This document shows positions 23,138 to 30,820 of a DNA stretch of 33,797 nucleotides, piece after piece. Position numbers and translations under genes: made by a program. The stretch spans positions 1 through 33,797 of the forward strand of contig JAGMDW010000043.1 in assembly GCA_023128455.1 (NCBI GenBank). The letters run 5' to 3'. Position 1 is the first letter of the stretch, and each line of letters opens with the position of its first letter. The stretch is from Desulfurellaceae bacterium. GTDB lineage: Bacteria > Campylobacterota_A > Desulfurellia > JAGGSF01. The notes below the pieces were generated by a model. It did not search any database, was not told the DNA's origin, and saw only the letters and a list, made by a program, of their open reading frames with translations.

Positions 23138-23422
23138 GTGTTTCCATCCATAGGACCAACTGAGCTCTTGATAATTGCCCTCATCGCTATCGTTGTTGTA
23201 GGTCCACGAAGGCTTCCTGAAATTATGCGAGGAGTAGCGAGGTTCTATCGGTCATTAAAGGGTAGCGTAGATGACTTAAAGAACAATGTAAAAAGTTCTA
23301 TAAACATAGATGACGAGGATGAGCCATTTTATAAGAAATCGGTAGATAAGGTGCTTAATTTGGATAGTGGGAAAAAGGATGACAAAGGAGAAGAATCAGC
23401 AAAAAGAAGCAACGGTTCTTGA
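23138..23422 (+). CDS. tatA: Twin-arginine translocase subunit TatA/TatB
   Basis: 94 residues. One N-terminal membrane helix, PTELLIIALIAIVVVGPRRLPEIMRG, has the family's Gly-Pro hinge, followed by an amphipathic helix (FYRSLKGSVDDLKNNV) and a charged disordered tail. The GPRRLPEIMRGVARFYR stretch is closer to TatB than to typical TatA (GPxKLPELGR), but with one such gene next to tatC it may do both jobs. It forms the pore or receptor for export of folded proteins. The start is GTG at 23138, with GGGGGAG 4-5 nt upstream. It overlaps tatC by 44 nt. Confidence 0.88.
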   Translation: MFPSIGPTELLIIALIAIVVVGPRRLPEIMRGVARFYRSLKGSVDDLKNNVKSSINIDDEDEPFYKKSVDKVLNLDSGKKDDKGEESAKRSNGS

Positions 23423-24131
23423 ACACCTGGAAGAACTGCGTCGTAGGCTAATCTTCATTATCATTGGCGTAATCGTAGCTTTATGTATAACATATCCTTT
23501 TTCCAAGAATCTTTTACATATTATTATTTCCCCCCTTCTTATTACATTACCGAAGGGAAGCCACATTATATTTACCGGTTTGACAGAGGCATTCTGGATA
23601 AGATTACAAATCTCGTTAGTAGCGGCTATATTTCTAAGTTCTCCCTGGTTGTTTCTTCAGATGTGGTTATTCGTGAAGCCAGGTTTAAAAATAGGAGAAA
23701 GACGGATTGCCATCCCTCTAATTATTTCATTAACTATATTTTTTATAGGTGGTGCTTTGTTTGCTTATGAGCTGGTTTTTCCGTATGCATTTAAATTTCT
23801 TTTGAGTTATGGTGGGAGTGAACTTACACCTCTTCCGGGCATAAAACAGTATATTAGCTTTGCATTAAAACTCATCTTTGCCTTTGGTATAGTGTTTGAA
23901 ATGCCAATTGTCAGTTTTTTCCTTTCTCGATTGGGCATAATCGATGCAAAGATACTTATTAAAAAAGCAGATTATGCAATTCTCAGTATATTTATTGTGG
24001 CTGCTATATTTACCCCGCCTGATATATTTACTCAACTTCTGATGGTTACTCCCCTGATATTTTTGTACGGCTTAAGCATTGTTGTGGCTGCTATATTTTC
24101 TACCAAGAAAAGGGAAGAACTTTATGAATGA
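23379..24131 (+). CDS. tatC: Sec-independent protein translocase TatC
   Basis: Recognises twin-arginine signal peptides in the inner membrane. 250 residues with the N-terminal signature VLEHLEELRRRLIF, six hydrophobic segments, FWIRLQISLVAAIFLSSPWLFLQMWLFVKPGL (the conserved periplasmic and second-loop region), FAYELVFPYAFKFLLSY, FGIVFEMPIVSFFLSRLG and AIFTPPDIFTQLLMVTPL. I chose the ATG at 23379, which has AAAAAGG just before it and gives a normal N-terminal length; GTG 23367 is an alternative. The long overlap with tatA and the 8-nt overlap with the prepilin peptidase gene show an operon. Confidence 0.94.
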   Translation: MTKEKNQQKEATVLEHLEELRRRLIFIIIGVIVALCITYPFSKNLLHIIISPLLITLPKGSHIIFTGLTEAFWIRLQISLVAAIFLSSPWLFLQMWLFVKPGLKIGERRIAIPLIISLTIFFIGGALFAYELVFPYAFKFLLSYGGSELTPLPGIKQYISFALKLIFAFGIVFEMPIVSFFLSRLGIIDAKILIKKADYAILSIFIVAAIFTPPDIFTQLLMVTPLIFLYGLSIVVAAIFSTKKREELYE

Positions 24132-24870
24132 AGTTTTTGTTTTTATTTTTGGTCTTATTTTAGGTAGTTTCTTAAATGTATGTATATATAGAATACCGCG
24201 TAATGAATCTTTGCTATATCCTTCTTCGCATTGTCCGTCTTGCGGTGCGCATATTAGGTGGTTTGATAACATTCCGATTCTAAGTTATATTATCTTAAAA
24301 GGTATATGTCGAAACTGTAGGGCTCGTATATCTATACGCTATTTGATTGTGGAATTTTTTTCAGCTGTGGCTCTCGTTCTTTTGTATGAAAGATTTTCAT
24401 TTTCTTTTCTTTTCTTAAAATATGCAATATTCAGTTATGCTCTCTTTGTTATCGCATTTATTGATATTGAACACTTAATTGTTCCAGATAAGATTGTTCT
24501 TCCTTTAATCGCCTTAGGTATACTATTTTCATTACCCCATCACATTTTAGGAGCGGTTATAGGAGCAGTGGGTGGTTTTGTTTTGTTTGTCCTTATTGCT
24601 GTCATGGGTAAAATTTTATTTAAGAAGGAAGCGTTGGGTGGAGGGGATATAAAACTAATTGCTGCTTGCGGTGCTTTTTTGGGTATGCCAGGGGTTATAA
24701 TTACAATTTTCTTAAGTGCATTGCTTGGCAGTATCTTCGGTGTATATTTTATTATATTCAAAAAGGGTAAAGCCTCATCGCAAGTTCCTTATGCTCCTTT
24801 TATCTCTGCTGCCGCTTTTCTCTACATTTTTTATGGGGAGATGATTGTAAGATGGTACTTTAATGCTTAA
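24124..24870 (+). CDS. pilD: Type IV prepilin peptidase / N-methyltransferase (A24 family)
   Basis: Cleaves and methylates prepilin-like signal peptides for type IV pili or type II secretion. 248 residues with about eight membrane segments. The N-terminal FGLILGSFLNVCIYRIPR is the family start. A zinc-type four-Cys site follows: CPSC about residues 38-41 and CRNC about 64-67. The two catalytic Asp lie in AFIDIEHLIVPD and ALGGGDIKLIAA (the GxGD motif, here GGGD). I chose ATG 24124, with GGGAAG upstream; the longer frame to 24079 lies inside tatC. No pilin or secretion gene is present in the window, so its substrates are elsewhere. Confidence 0.94.
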   Translation: MNEVFVFIFGLILGSFLNVCIYRIPRNESLLYPSSHCPSCGAHIRWFDNIPILSYIILKGICRNCRARISIRYLIVEFFSAVALVLLYERFSFSFLFLKYAIFSYALFVIAFIDIEHLIVPDKIVLPLIALGILFSLPHHILGAVIGAVGGFVLFVLIAVMGKILFKKEALGGGDIKLIAACGAFLGMPGVIITIFLSALLGSIFGVYFIIFKKGKASSQVPYAPFISAAAFLYIFYGEMIVRWYFNA

Positions 24871-25903
24871 AATTGTAGATAAATACATAATAAAACAACT
24901 TATAAAAACATTTCTCTCTTCATTTATCATATTAACGGCGTTGATGTTATTGGTGAATATTATTCAAATGTCTCATGTTATCTTTGCTCAGGGTGTCACA
25001 CTTCATATAATTTTTAAAATCCTTTATCAGCAAACAACATTCGTTTCTATGTTTACCATTCCTATGGCACTTACAGTAGCTGTCAACTTTGTATATACCG
25101 ATTTTGCCAAAAACAATGAGATTCTTGCTTTCCAAACCAGTGGTATAAGTAAAAGTAATCTATACAAACCTGCTCTTGTTTTTACCATATTTATATTTTT
25201 CATAGCCTTCCTAAACACCTCATCCATAGCTTATAAGCAGAGAGGAGAATTTCACCTTACATTACTTCAGTTAGCCAAGCACAAGATATATTCGGAAATC
25301 TCAGAGAAATCATTTTTTCATTTTTCTAAGAACTCTGTTATCTATGCAGAAACAATCTCTCCTGATACTTTAAAACTCAAATCCATATTTTTACAAACAC
25401 CTCGAGAAACAATCACAGCTCAAGAGGGACATTTTGGAGACTCACCCCAAGGAACAACATTTTCAATGAAAAATGGGAACATGTATAAGGAAACAAACAT
25501 AGGAATAGAAACCGCTACTTTTAAAAAATTCAACACTCTCATCTCTACTCAAAGGATTGTTCAAAAAGAAGAAGAGATAAGAGAAAATCCTAAATACATG
25601 AGTATGTGGCAACTAATGCGTATAAAAGATGATTTTGCAAAGATGCAAATTAACAAGATGTTTGTGCTGGCATTTTCTGTATTTGTCCTTTCCCTAATTG
25701 CCTTTGGTTTAGGCGTGATTTCTAAGGCAGGCAAGTCTTTTGGGTTCGCTCTATGTTTACTAATTTTTGTTTTATTCTATATTTTTCAGATATTTGGTGA
25801 AGGTATTGCTAAATCTATGCATACCCCATTTTATATGTGGTTACCGAATATAATTCTGGCTATTTTTGGTATAATTTTGTTTCTGTCTGTGGTTCGGAGG
25901 TAA
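24863..25903 (+). CDS. LptF/LptG family permease (lipopolysaccharide export)
   Basis: 346 residues of the YjgP/YjgQ family, subunits that extract LPS from the inner membrane with LptB. Three helices near the N-terminus start IVDKYIIKQLIKTFLSSF, with the typical MFTIPMALTVAVNFVYTDFAKNNEILAFQTSGIS segment that contacts the ATPase. A periplasmic beta-jellyroll spans residues about 130-250 (TAQEGHFGDSPQGTTFSMKNG). Three more helices are at the end (FGLGVISKAGKSFGFALCLLIF and onwards). Whether it is LptF or LptG cannot be decided. Only one copy lies here; a partner must be elsewhere. It overlaps pilD by 8 nt. Strong evidence for a lipopolysaccharide outer membrane. Confidence 0.88.
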   Translation: MLKIVDKYIIKQLIKTFLSSFIILTALMLLVNIIQMSHVIFAQGVTLHIIFKILYQQTTFVSMFTIPMALTVAVNFVYTDFAKNNEILAFQTSGISKSNLYKPALVFTIFIFFIAFLNTSSIAYKQRGEFHLTLLQLAKHKIYSEISEKSFFHFSKNSVIYAETISPDTLKLKSIFLQTPRETITAQEGHFGDSPQGTTFSMKNGNMYKETNIGIETATFKKFNTLISTQRIVQKEEEIRENPKYMSMWQLMRIKDDFAKMQINKMFVLAFSVFVLSLIAFGLGVISKAGKSFGFALCLLIFVLFYIFQIFGEGIAKSMHTPFYMWLPNIILAIFGIILFLSVVRR

Positions 25904-25909
25904 GTTTTT

Positions 25910-26782
25910 ATGCATATTATAAACCTTATGGATAATAAAAAACCATTTGTCTCTCTTGAATTTTTTCCTCCCAAGGATCAAACTCTGTGGCCAAAATTTT
26001 TTGAGACAGTGGAGAAGTTAAAAATTGTCAATCCTCTATTTGTTTCCGTTACCTGCGGAGCCTTAGGCAGTAGTCAAGAATACACTAAGGAAATTACCAT
26101 TCGTTTAAAACAAGAGTTTAAATTAGAACCTATGGCACATTTAACCTGTATAGGTAGCTCTACAGACAAACTCCATTCTTTTCTGAAGGCGCTACTTAAT
26201 GCAAGGGTAGATAATGTGTTGGCGCTGAGAGGCGATTTCCCTCAAGATAAAACATTTAACTATAAAGAAGGTGAATTTAAACATGCCTCAGACCTGGTAT
26301 CTTTTCTTCGTAAACACTATCCGCAATTCGGTATTGCCGTTGCCAGCTATCCAGAAGGCCATCCTGAGTCTTTTAGTTTGGAAGAGGACTTAAAATTTCT
26401 CAAACTAAAGTTGGATGAAGATGCAGATTTTGCCATTACCCAACTTTTTTTTGATAATAATATCTATTGGAACTTTTTAGAGAGAGTGAGAGATCTTGGC
26501 ATCGACAAACCTATTGTTCCCGGAATTCTACCTGTGACAAGCCTCACAGCTCTTGAGCGTATTCTCTCTCAATGCGGAGCGAGCATTCCAAAGCAGTTTT
26601 TAAGAGACCTGCATATTGCCGACGAAAAAGGTGGTGCTGAGGCAGTGCGGGCATTGGGCATAAAATACGCGACAATGCAAATAAAGGAGCTTTTGGACAG
26701 AGGGGTTCCTGGTGTGCATATTTATACCTTAAACAGAGTGAAGGCTTGTTTGAATATTTTTAGGGCACTTGGGTTGGTATGA
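25910..26782 (+). CDS. metF: Methylenetetrahydrofolate reductase MetF
   Basis: Reduces 5,10-methylene-THF to 5-methyl-THF (methionine supply or one-carbon pathway). The 290-residue FAD-binding TIM barrel: FVSLEFFPPKD with the catalytic Glu, FVSVTCGALGSSQEYT, PMAHLTCIGSS, NVLALRGDFPQD, IAVASYPEGHPES (classic MetF signature), FAITQLFFDNNIYW, PIVPGILPVTSL and GVPGVHIYTLNR. It has the length of bacterial MetF without the long C-terminal regulatory domain of eukaryotic MTHFR. GGAGGT lies 8 nt before the ATG, fixing the start. It follows lptF by 6 nt, so it is co-transcribed, though the functions appear unrelated. Confidence 0.95.
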   Translation: MHIINLMDNKKPFVSLEFFPPKDQTLWPKFFETVEKLKIVNPLFVSVTCGALGSSQEYTKEITIRLKQEFKLEPMAHLTCIGSSTDKLHSFLKALLNARVDNVLALRGDFPQDKTFNYKEGEFKHASDLVSFLRKHYPQFGIAVASYPEGHPESFSLEEDLKFLKLKLDEDADFAITQLFFDNNIYWNFLERVRDLGIDKPIVPGILPVTSLTALERILSQCGASIPKQFLRDLHIADEKGGAEAVRALGIKYATMQIKELLDRGVPGVHIYTLNRVKACLNIFRALGLV

Positions 26783-26813
26783 TATTCATGGTGCGGTCTT
26801 TTCAGGTTTCAAC

Positions 26814-26841
26814 TTGACGGTTAGTATAAAAAAGTATAAAT
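26814..26841 (+). promoter_or_regulatory. alr-mlaEFD promoter, leaderless type
   Basis: TTGACG (26814-26819) with TATAAAT at 26835-26841 (spacing 15 or 16 nt depending on frame). The -10 box ends 7-8 nt before the alr ATG (26849), with no Shine-Dalgarno sequence between. Confidence 0.5.
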
Positions 26842-26848
26842 AGAGCTC

Positions 26849-27955
26849 ATGAATATGCCTACGATTGCCTATATAAATATAGATAATTTAACCAAAAATT
26901 ATCACCTTGTAGAGAAATTGACGAAAACATCTATCATCCCTATTGTGAAAGCTGATGCCTACGGCCACGGTTGTATAGAGGTAAGCCAGATACTTTCATC
27001 CTTTTCTTCCACTAAATACCTGGGTGTAGCATATTCCCAAGAAGGTAAACTATTAAGGGAAAAAGGTATTGAAAAACCCATTCTCATTTTATCTTATATA
27101 TCAGATGATTTTCATATCATAGATGAATACAATCTTACACCCACTCTATATAGTCTTTCGCTAATAGATAAAATGGCAGATTTTGCTAAACAGAAAGGAA
27201 AAAGAGTAAATGTTCACATCAAAATAGACACCGGTATGAACAGATTGGGAATCAACTATAAAGATATACAAAAAATCTATGAAAAATTAAAAAAATATAG
27301 AGATTCTTTAAATATAAAAGGAATAATGTCTCATCTCTGTTGTGCAGACAATGACGATGAGTTTACACTTATTCAGCTAAACAGGTTCAACGATGCTGTT
27401 TCATTTTTAGAAAGCAAAGGATTTTATTTTGAATACAAACATATTGCTAACAGTGCAGCAATAGTAAATTTTCCACAAACCTATCTGAACTGTGTAAGAC
27501 CGGGTATTATCTTATATGGCTATATGCCGAATAAAAACATGCACAATCCAGGGTTCAATCCTATGCTCTCCATAAAATCACACATAATCCATATCCATGA
27601 TTTATATCCAGAAGAAGGTGTAAGTTATGGAAGAACATTTGTCACTAAAGAAAAAATAAAAGTAGGTGTAATTGCTATCGGATATGCCGATGGTTTTCAA
27701 AGAACACTCTCCAATAACTTCTATGTGTTGATTAAGGGAAAAAAATCAGCCATAATCGGTAATGTATGTATGGATATGATTATGTGTAATTTAACATATA
27801 TAAATGCGAAGGTAGGTGATGAGGTAATAATATTGGGTAAAGACCAAGATGAGAAGATAGATGCCTGGGACTACGCTACAAAAACAAATACTATACCCTA
27901 TGAAATACTTACCAATATGGGAAAAAGAATACAGCGCATCTATATAAAAAAATGA
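26849..27955 (+). CDS. alr: Alanine racemase
   Basis: Makes D-alanine for peptidoglycan. 368 residues. The N-terminal barrel contains PIVKADAYGHG with the PLP Lys34, VHIKIDTGMNRLGI, IMSHLCCAD, ANSAAIVNFP and VRPGIILYGY. The C-terminal domain has the second catalytic base in EEGVSYGRTFVTKE (Tyr), VGVIAIGYADGFQR, and IGNVCMDMIMCN. Family length is normal. The ATG at 26849 is preferred, with ATG 26855 as an alternative; neither has a Shine-Dalgarno site, and the promoter spacing suggests a leaderless start. The stop overlaps mlaE as ATGA. Cell-wall synthesis and outer-membrane lipid transport thus share a transcript. Confidence 0.95.
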   Translation: MNMPTIAYINIDNLTKNYHLVEKLTKTSIIPIVKADAYGHGCIEVSQILSSFSSTKYLGVAYSQEGKLLREKGIEKPILILSYISDDFHIIDEYNLTPTLYSLSLIDKMADFAKQKGKRVNVHIKIDTGMNRLGINYKDIQKIYEKLKKYRDSLNIKGIMSHLCCADNDDEFTLIQLNRFNDAVSFLESKGFYFEYKHIANSAAIVNFPQTYLNCVRPGIILYGYMPNKNMHNPGFNPMLSIKSHIIHIHDLYPEEGVSYGRTFVTKEKIKVGVIAIGYADGFQRTLSNNFYVLIKGKKSAIIGNVCMDMIMCNLTYINAKVGDEVIILGKDQDEKIDAWDYATKTNTIPYEILTNMGKRIQRIYIKK

Positions 27956-28722
27956 TTGCTTTCTTTTGTGCAATTGGTCATGGAGCATTACACTTTATAC
28001 AACAGACGGGAAAACTCTTTGTTCTCCTTCTGGAATCTTTATCCAATATAATAAAACCACCGTTAAGAATAAAGCAGACCACTGAACAGATGTATTTGAT
28101 AGGAGTAAATGCCACTTTTGTAGTTGCCCTTACCTCACTATTTATAGGCATGGTATATGCATTGCAGATATATTACGGATTTCACAAGTTCGGGGCAGAA
28201 AACATGATGGGCTATACTGTTGCGGTTACCCTGGGAAGGGAGATATCACCCGTTTTTGCCGCTTTAATGATTACGGCCCGTAGTACCTCAGCTATGGCTG
28301 CAGAAATAGGCACCATGAAAGTAACAGAACAAATTGATGCTTTAAAATCAATGGCGGTAGACCCTATACACTACTTAGCCACTCCTCGTATTATAGCTAC
28401 AACCATAATGACTCCTGTACTCGTTATCTTATCCAACATTGTAGGAAATATCGGAGGATATTTCGTAAGTGTAAATGTTTTAGGTGTAAATTCAGTTGAT
28501 TATCTAAAAAATATACAGATTTATTTAGATATGCAAGATCTTACCTATGGGTTTATAAAAGGTGCTGTATTTGGACTGCTCATATCAACTATTGGATGCT
28601 TTATGGGTTTTGAAACTACAGGAGGGGCAAAAGGCGTAGGTAGATTCACAACCAAAGCGGTGGTAGTAGCTTGTGTAGTTATACTGATTGCCGATTACTT
28701 TTTAACTGCTATTATGTTTTAA
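27952..28722 (+). CDS. mlaE: MlaE-family ABC transporter permease
   Basis: Integral membrane subunit of the Mla/MCE phospholipid transporter. 256 residues, five to six hydrophobic segments. Family signatures are FVVALTSLFIGMVYALQIYYG, GYTVAVTLGREISPVFAALMITARSTSAMAAEIGTMKVTEQIDAL (the highly conserved central loop and coupling helix), VDPIHYLATPRIIA and GAVFGLLISTIGCFMGFETTGGAKGVG. It overlaps alr by 4 nt and is followed by mlaF after 1 nt. It moves phospholipid between membranes together with MlaF (ATPase) and MlaD (MCE substrate-binding protein). Confidence 0.95.
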   Translation: MIAFFCAIGHGALHFIQQTGKLFVLLLESLSNIIKPPLRIKQTTEQMYLIGVNATFVVALTSLFIGMVYALQIYYGFHKFGAENMMGYTVAVTLGREISPVFAALMITARSTSAMAAEIGTMKVTEQIDALKSMAVDPIHYLATPRIIATTIMTPVLVILSNIVGNIGGYFVSVNVLGVNSVDYLKNIQIYLDMQDLTYGFIKGAVFGLLISTIGCFMGFETTGGAKGVGRFTTKAVVVACVVILIADYFLTAIMF

Positions 28723-28723
28723 G

Positions 28724-29467
28724 ATGATTAAAATTGAGAATTTGTATAAAAGCTTTAAACAGCAAAAAGTATTAGAAAACTTGAATATTTCAATTTATAA
28801 AGGTAAAGTAACAGTAATATTGGGGATGAGTGGAATAGGTAAAAGTGTGCTCTTAAAACATATAATGGGACTTTTGAAACCGGATAAAGGACAGATAATG
28901 GTTGACGGTGTAGATATCGTTCCTTTAAATGAAAAAAATCTAAATAAGATAAGAATGAAATTTGGCATGCTGTTTCAAGATGCAGCTTTATTTGATTATA
29001 TGAATGTATTTGATAATGTTGCTTTTCCATTAAGGGAACACACAAAAATGACACACAAACAAATAACAGAGAAGGTTAAAGAAACTTTACACTCATTGGG
29101 GTTAAGAGGAATAGAAGAAAAAATGCCGGATGAGCTTTCAGGAGGAATGAGAAAACGAGTAGGCTTAGCGAGAGCCCTAATCTCTGATCCAGAGATATTA
29201 TTGTTTGACGAACCTACAACAGGATTAGATCCTATAACTTCTGCTTCCATAGAACAATTGATTAAAAAAACACAAATTGACAGAAAAATAACAATGGTTA
29301 TCATTACCCATGAGATTAAACTAATGAAAAATATTGCAGATTATGTAGGAATGTTGCATGATGGAAAAATCATAGAATTTTGTAAGCCGGATATGTTTAT
29401 AAAAAGTGAAGATTCATATGTTAAGCAATTCATTGAAGGTAATTTTGAAGGACCAATAAGCGTATGA
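28724..29467 (+). CDS. mlaF: MlaF-family ABC transporter ATP-binding protein
   Basis: ATPase of the Mla lipid transporter, cytoplasmic. 247 residues: Walker A GMSGIGKSVLLKH, Q-loop FGMLFQDAALFDYMNV, ABC signature LSGGMRKRVGLARAL, Walker B EILLFDEPTTGLDP, and the switch His in TMVIITHEIK. The GMRKRV variant of the signature and the FDYMNVFDNVAFPLRE segment are typical of the MlaF/MCE class, not of amino-acid importers. It overlaps mlaD by 4 nt (ATGA). Confidence 0.96.
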   Translation: MIKIENLYKSFKQQKVLENLNISIYKGKVTVILGMSGIGKSVLLKHIMGLLKPDKGQIMVDGVDIVPLNEKNLNKIRMKFGMLFQDAALFDYMNVFDNVAFPLREHTKMTHKQITEKVKETLHSLGLRGIEEKMPDELSGGMRKRVGLARALISDPEILLFDEPTTGLDPITSASIEQLIKKTQIDRKITMVIITHEIKLMKNIADYVGMLHDGKIIEFCKPDMFIKSEDSYVKQFIEGNFEGPISV

Positions 29468-30819
29468 AGAAAACAGAATTTGTAGTGGGTTTATTTATAG
29501 TTTTGATTTTAATTGTCTTCGGATACATGACATTAAAGGTAGGGAAATGGACAATAAAAACAGAAAAGGCATACTGTGTTTACGGTCTATTTGAAAATGC
29601 CTCTGGATTGGAGGTAAAAAGATATATAAGAGCGGCTGGAGTGGATGTAGGATACATCAAAGACATTACATTAAGCGACAAAAAAGCAAAAGTGGAAATG
29701 GCTATATATGAAAAATACAAAATACCAAAAGATTCCATTGCTTATGTAAAAAGCGTGGGGCTTTTGGGAGAAAAATGTATAGATATAAGCTTGGGCATAT
29801 CAAACAAATATTTGTCCGACGGCAATGAGATCAAACGAACGGAATCCGAAGCGGAATTAACTGAAATAGCACGGAGTGTAAATAGAATGCTGAGTAACGA
29901 GAACATAGAGATGATGACAAAAACATTACAAAATTTAGAAAGTCTTACCTCAAAAATATCTCTACAAGCAGAAGAGAATAAAGAGGATTTTAGAGCATCG
30001 GTAGAAAATATGAGACAGATAACGCAGACCTTAAGAAAAGACATACCTACAATTACTGCCAAGTTTATAGAAGCAGAAGAAAAAGCCAACCAAATGTTAG
30101 TAGAAAACAGAAAAGAGGTAAAGGAAACGATAACTCAGGCCAGAATAGCTATGAACAAATTGAATAAAACACTGGGTCATGTGGGAGAGATTACAGAAGA
30201 TATTAATCAGGGAAAGGGAACAATTGGCAAGCTGGTAAAAGATGAAAAGATGTATCATGAAATATCAGGCACATTAAGACAGGTCAAGCATCAGCTTCAA
30301 AAAGCAGAGCGGATGCTTGTAGAGATGAGCACAAGGGGTGAATATGGAACAAGACATAGTGATTTTAAAGGATATGTAGGGGCTACTATTTATACCTCTC
30401 CTGATAGATTTTACATAGTGGAAGCGGTTACAGGGAAAAACTACAAAAATGAGAATCCATCAGATTCAAATACCATCCGATTAAATGCTGAATTAGGCAA
30501 GAGATATGGAAATTTAGCATTAAGAGGAGGTATGATAGAATCTACCTTTGGGGTGGGAACAGATTATTACCTATTTGATGATAATTTAAAGCTTTCTTTT
30601 GATGCCTTTGATTTTAATCATGATAATGACTATAGAGATAACAAAGCACATCTGAAATTAGGTGCTGATTACACTATAATGCGTCACTTTCACCTATACG
30701 CTGGTGTAGATGAACTCATAAATCCCAAAACTCGCACTATATTCTTAGGTGGTGGAATGGATTTTGTAAATGAAGATGTAAAATACATGATAACAAAAGT
30801 ACCCGTAAGCTTTAAATAG
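29464..30819 (+). CDS. MlaD-like MCE protein with a C-terminal beta-barrel-like domain
   Basis: 451 residues. An N-terminal signal anchor (residues about 5-24, FVVGLFIVLILIVFGYMTLK) is followed by one MCE domain (about 35-115; YGLFENASGLEVKRYIRAAGVDVGYI is diagnostic). Next comes a long helical/coiled-coil stretch (about 130-290, many Glu/Lys heptads, RKEVKETITQARIAMNKLNK). The last ~155 residues are rich in alternating aromatic and polar residues (YVGATIYTSPDRFYIVEAV, LALRGGMIESTFGVGTDYYL, HLKLGADYTIMRHFHLYAGV), as in outer-membrane beta-strands, ending VPVSFK. E. coli MlaD is far shorter (183 residues). It could bridge inner and outer membranes as one polypeptide. Its stop is 1 nt from that of serA on the other strand. 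Confidence 0.88.
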   Translation: MKKTEFVVGLFIVLILIVFGYMTLKVGKWTIKTEKAYCVYGLFENASGLEVKRYIRAAGVDVGYIKDITLSDKKAKVEMAIYEKYKIPKDSIAYVKSVGLLGEKCIDISLGISNKYLSDGNEIKRTESEAELTEIARSVNRMLSNENIEMMTKTLQNLESLTSKISLQAEENKEDFRASVENMRQITQTLRKDIPTITAKFIEAEEKANQMLVENRKEVKETITQARIAMNKLNKTLGHVGEITEDINQGKGTIGKLVKDEKMYHEISGTLRQVKHQLQKAERMLVEMSTRGEYGTRHSDFKGYVGATIYTSPDRFYIVEAVTGKNYKNENPSDSNTIRLNAELGKRYGNLALRGGMIESTFGVGTDYYLFDDNLKLSFDAFDFNHDNDYRDNKAHLKLGADYTIMRHFHLYAGVDELINPKTRTIFLGGGMDFVNEDVKYMITKVPVSFK

Positions 30820-30820
30820 A

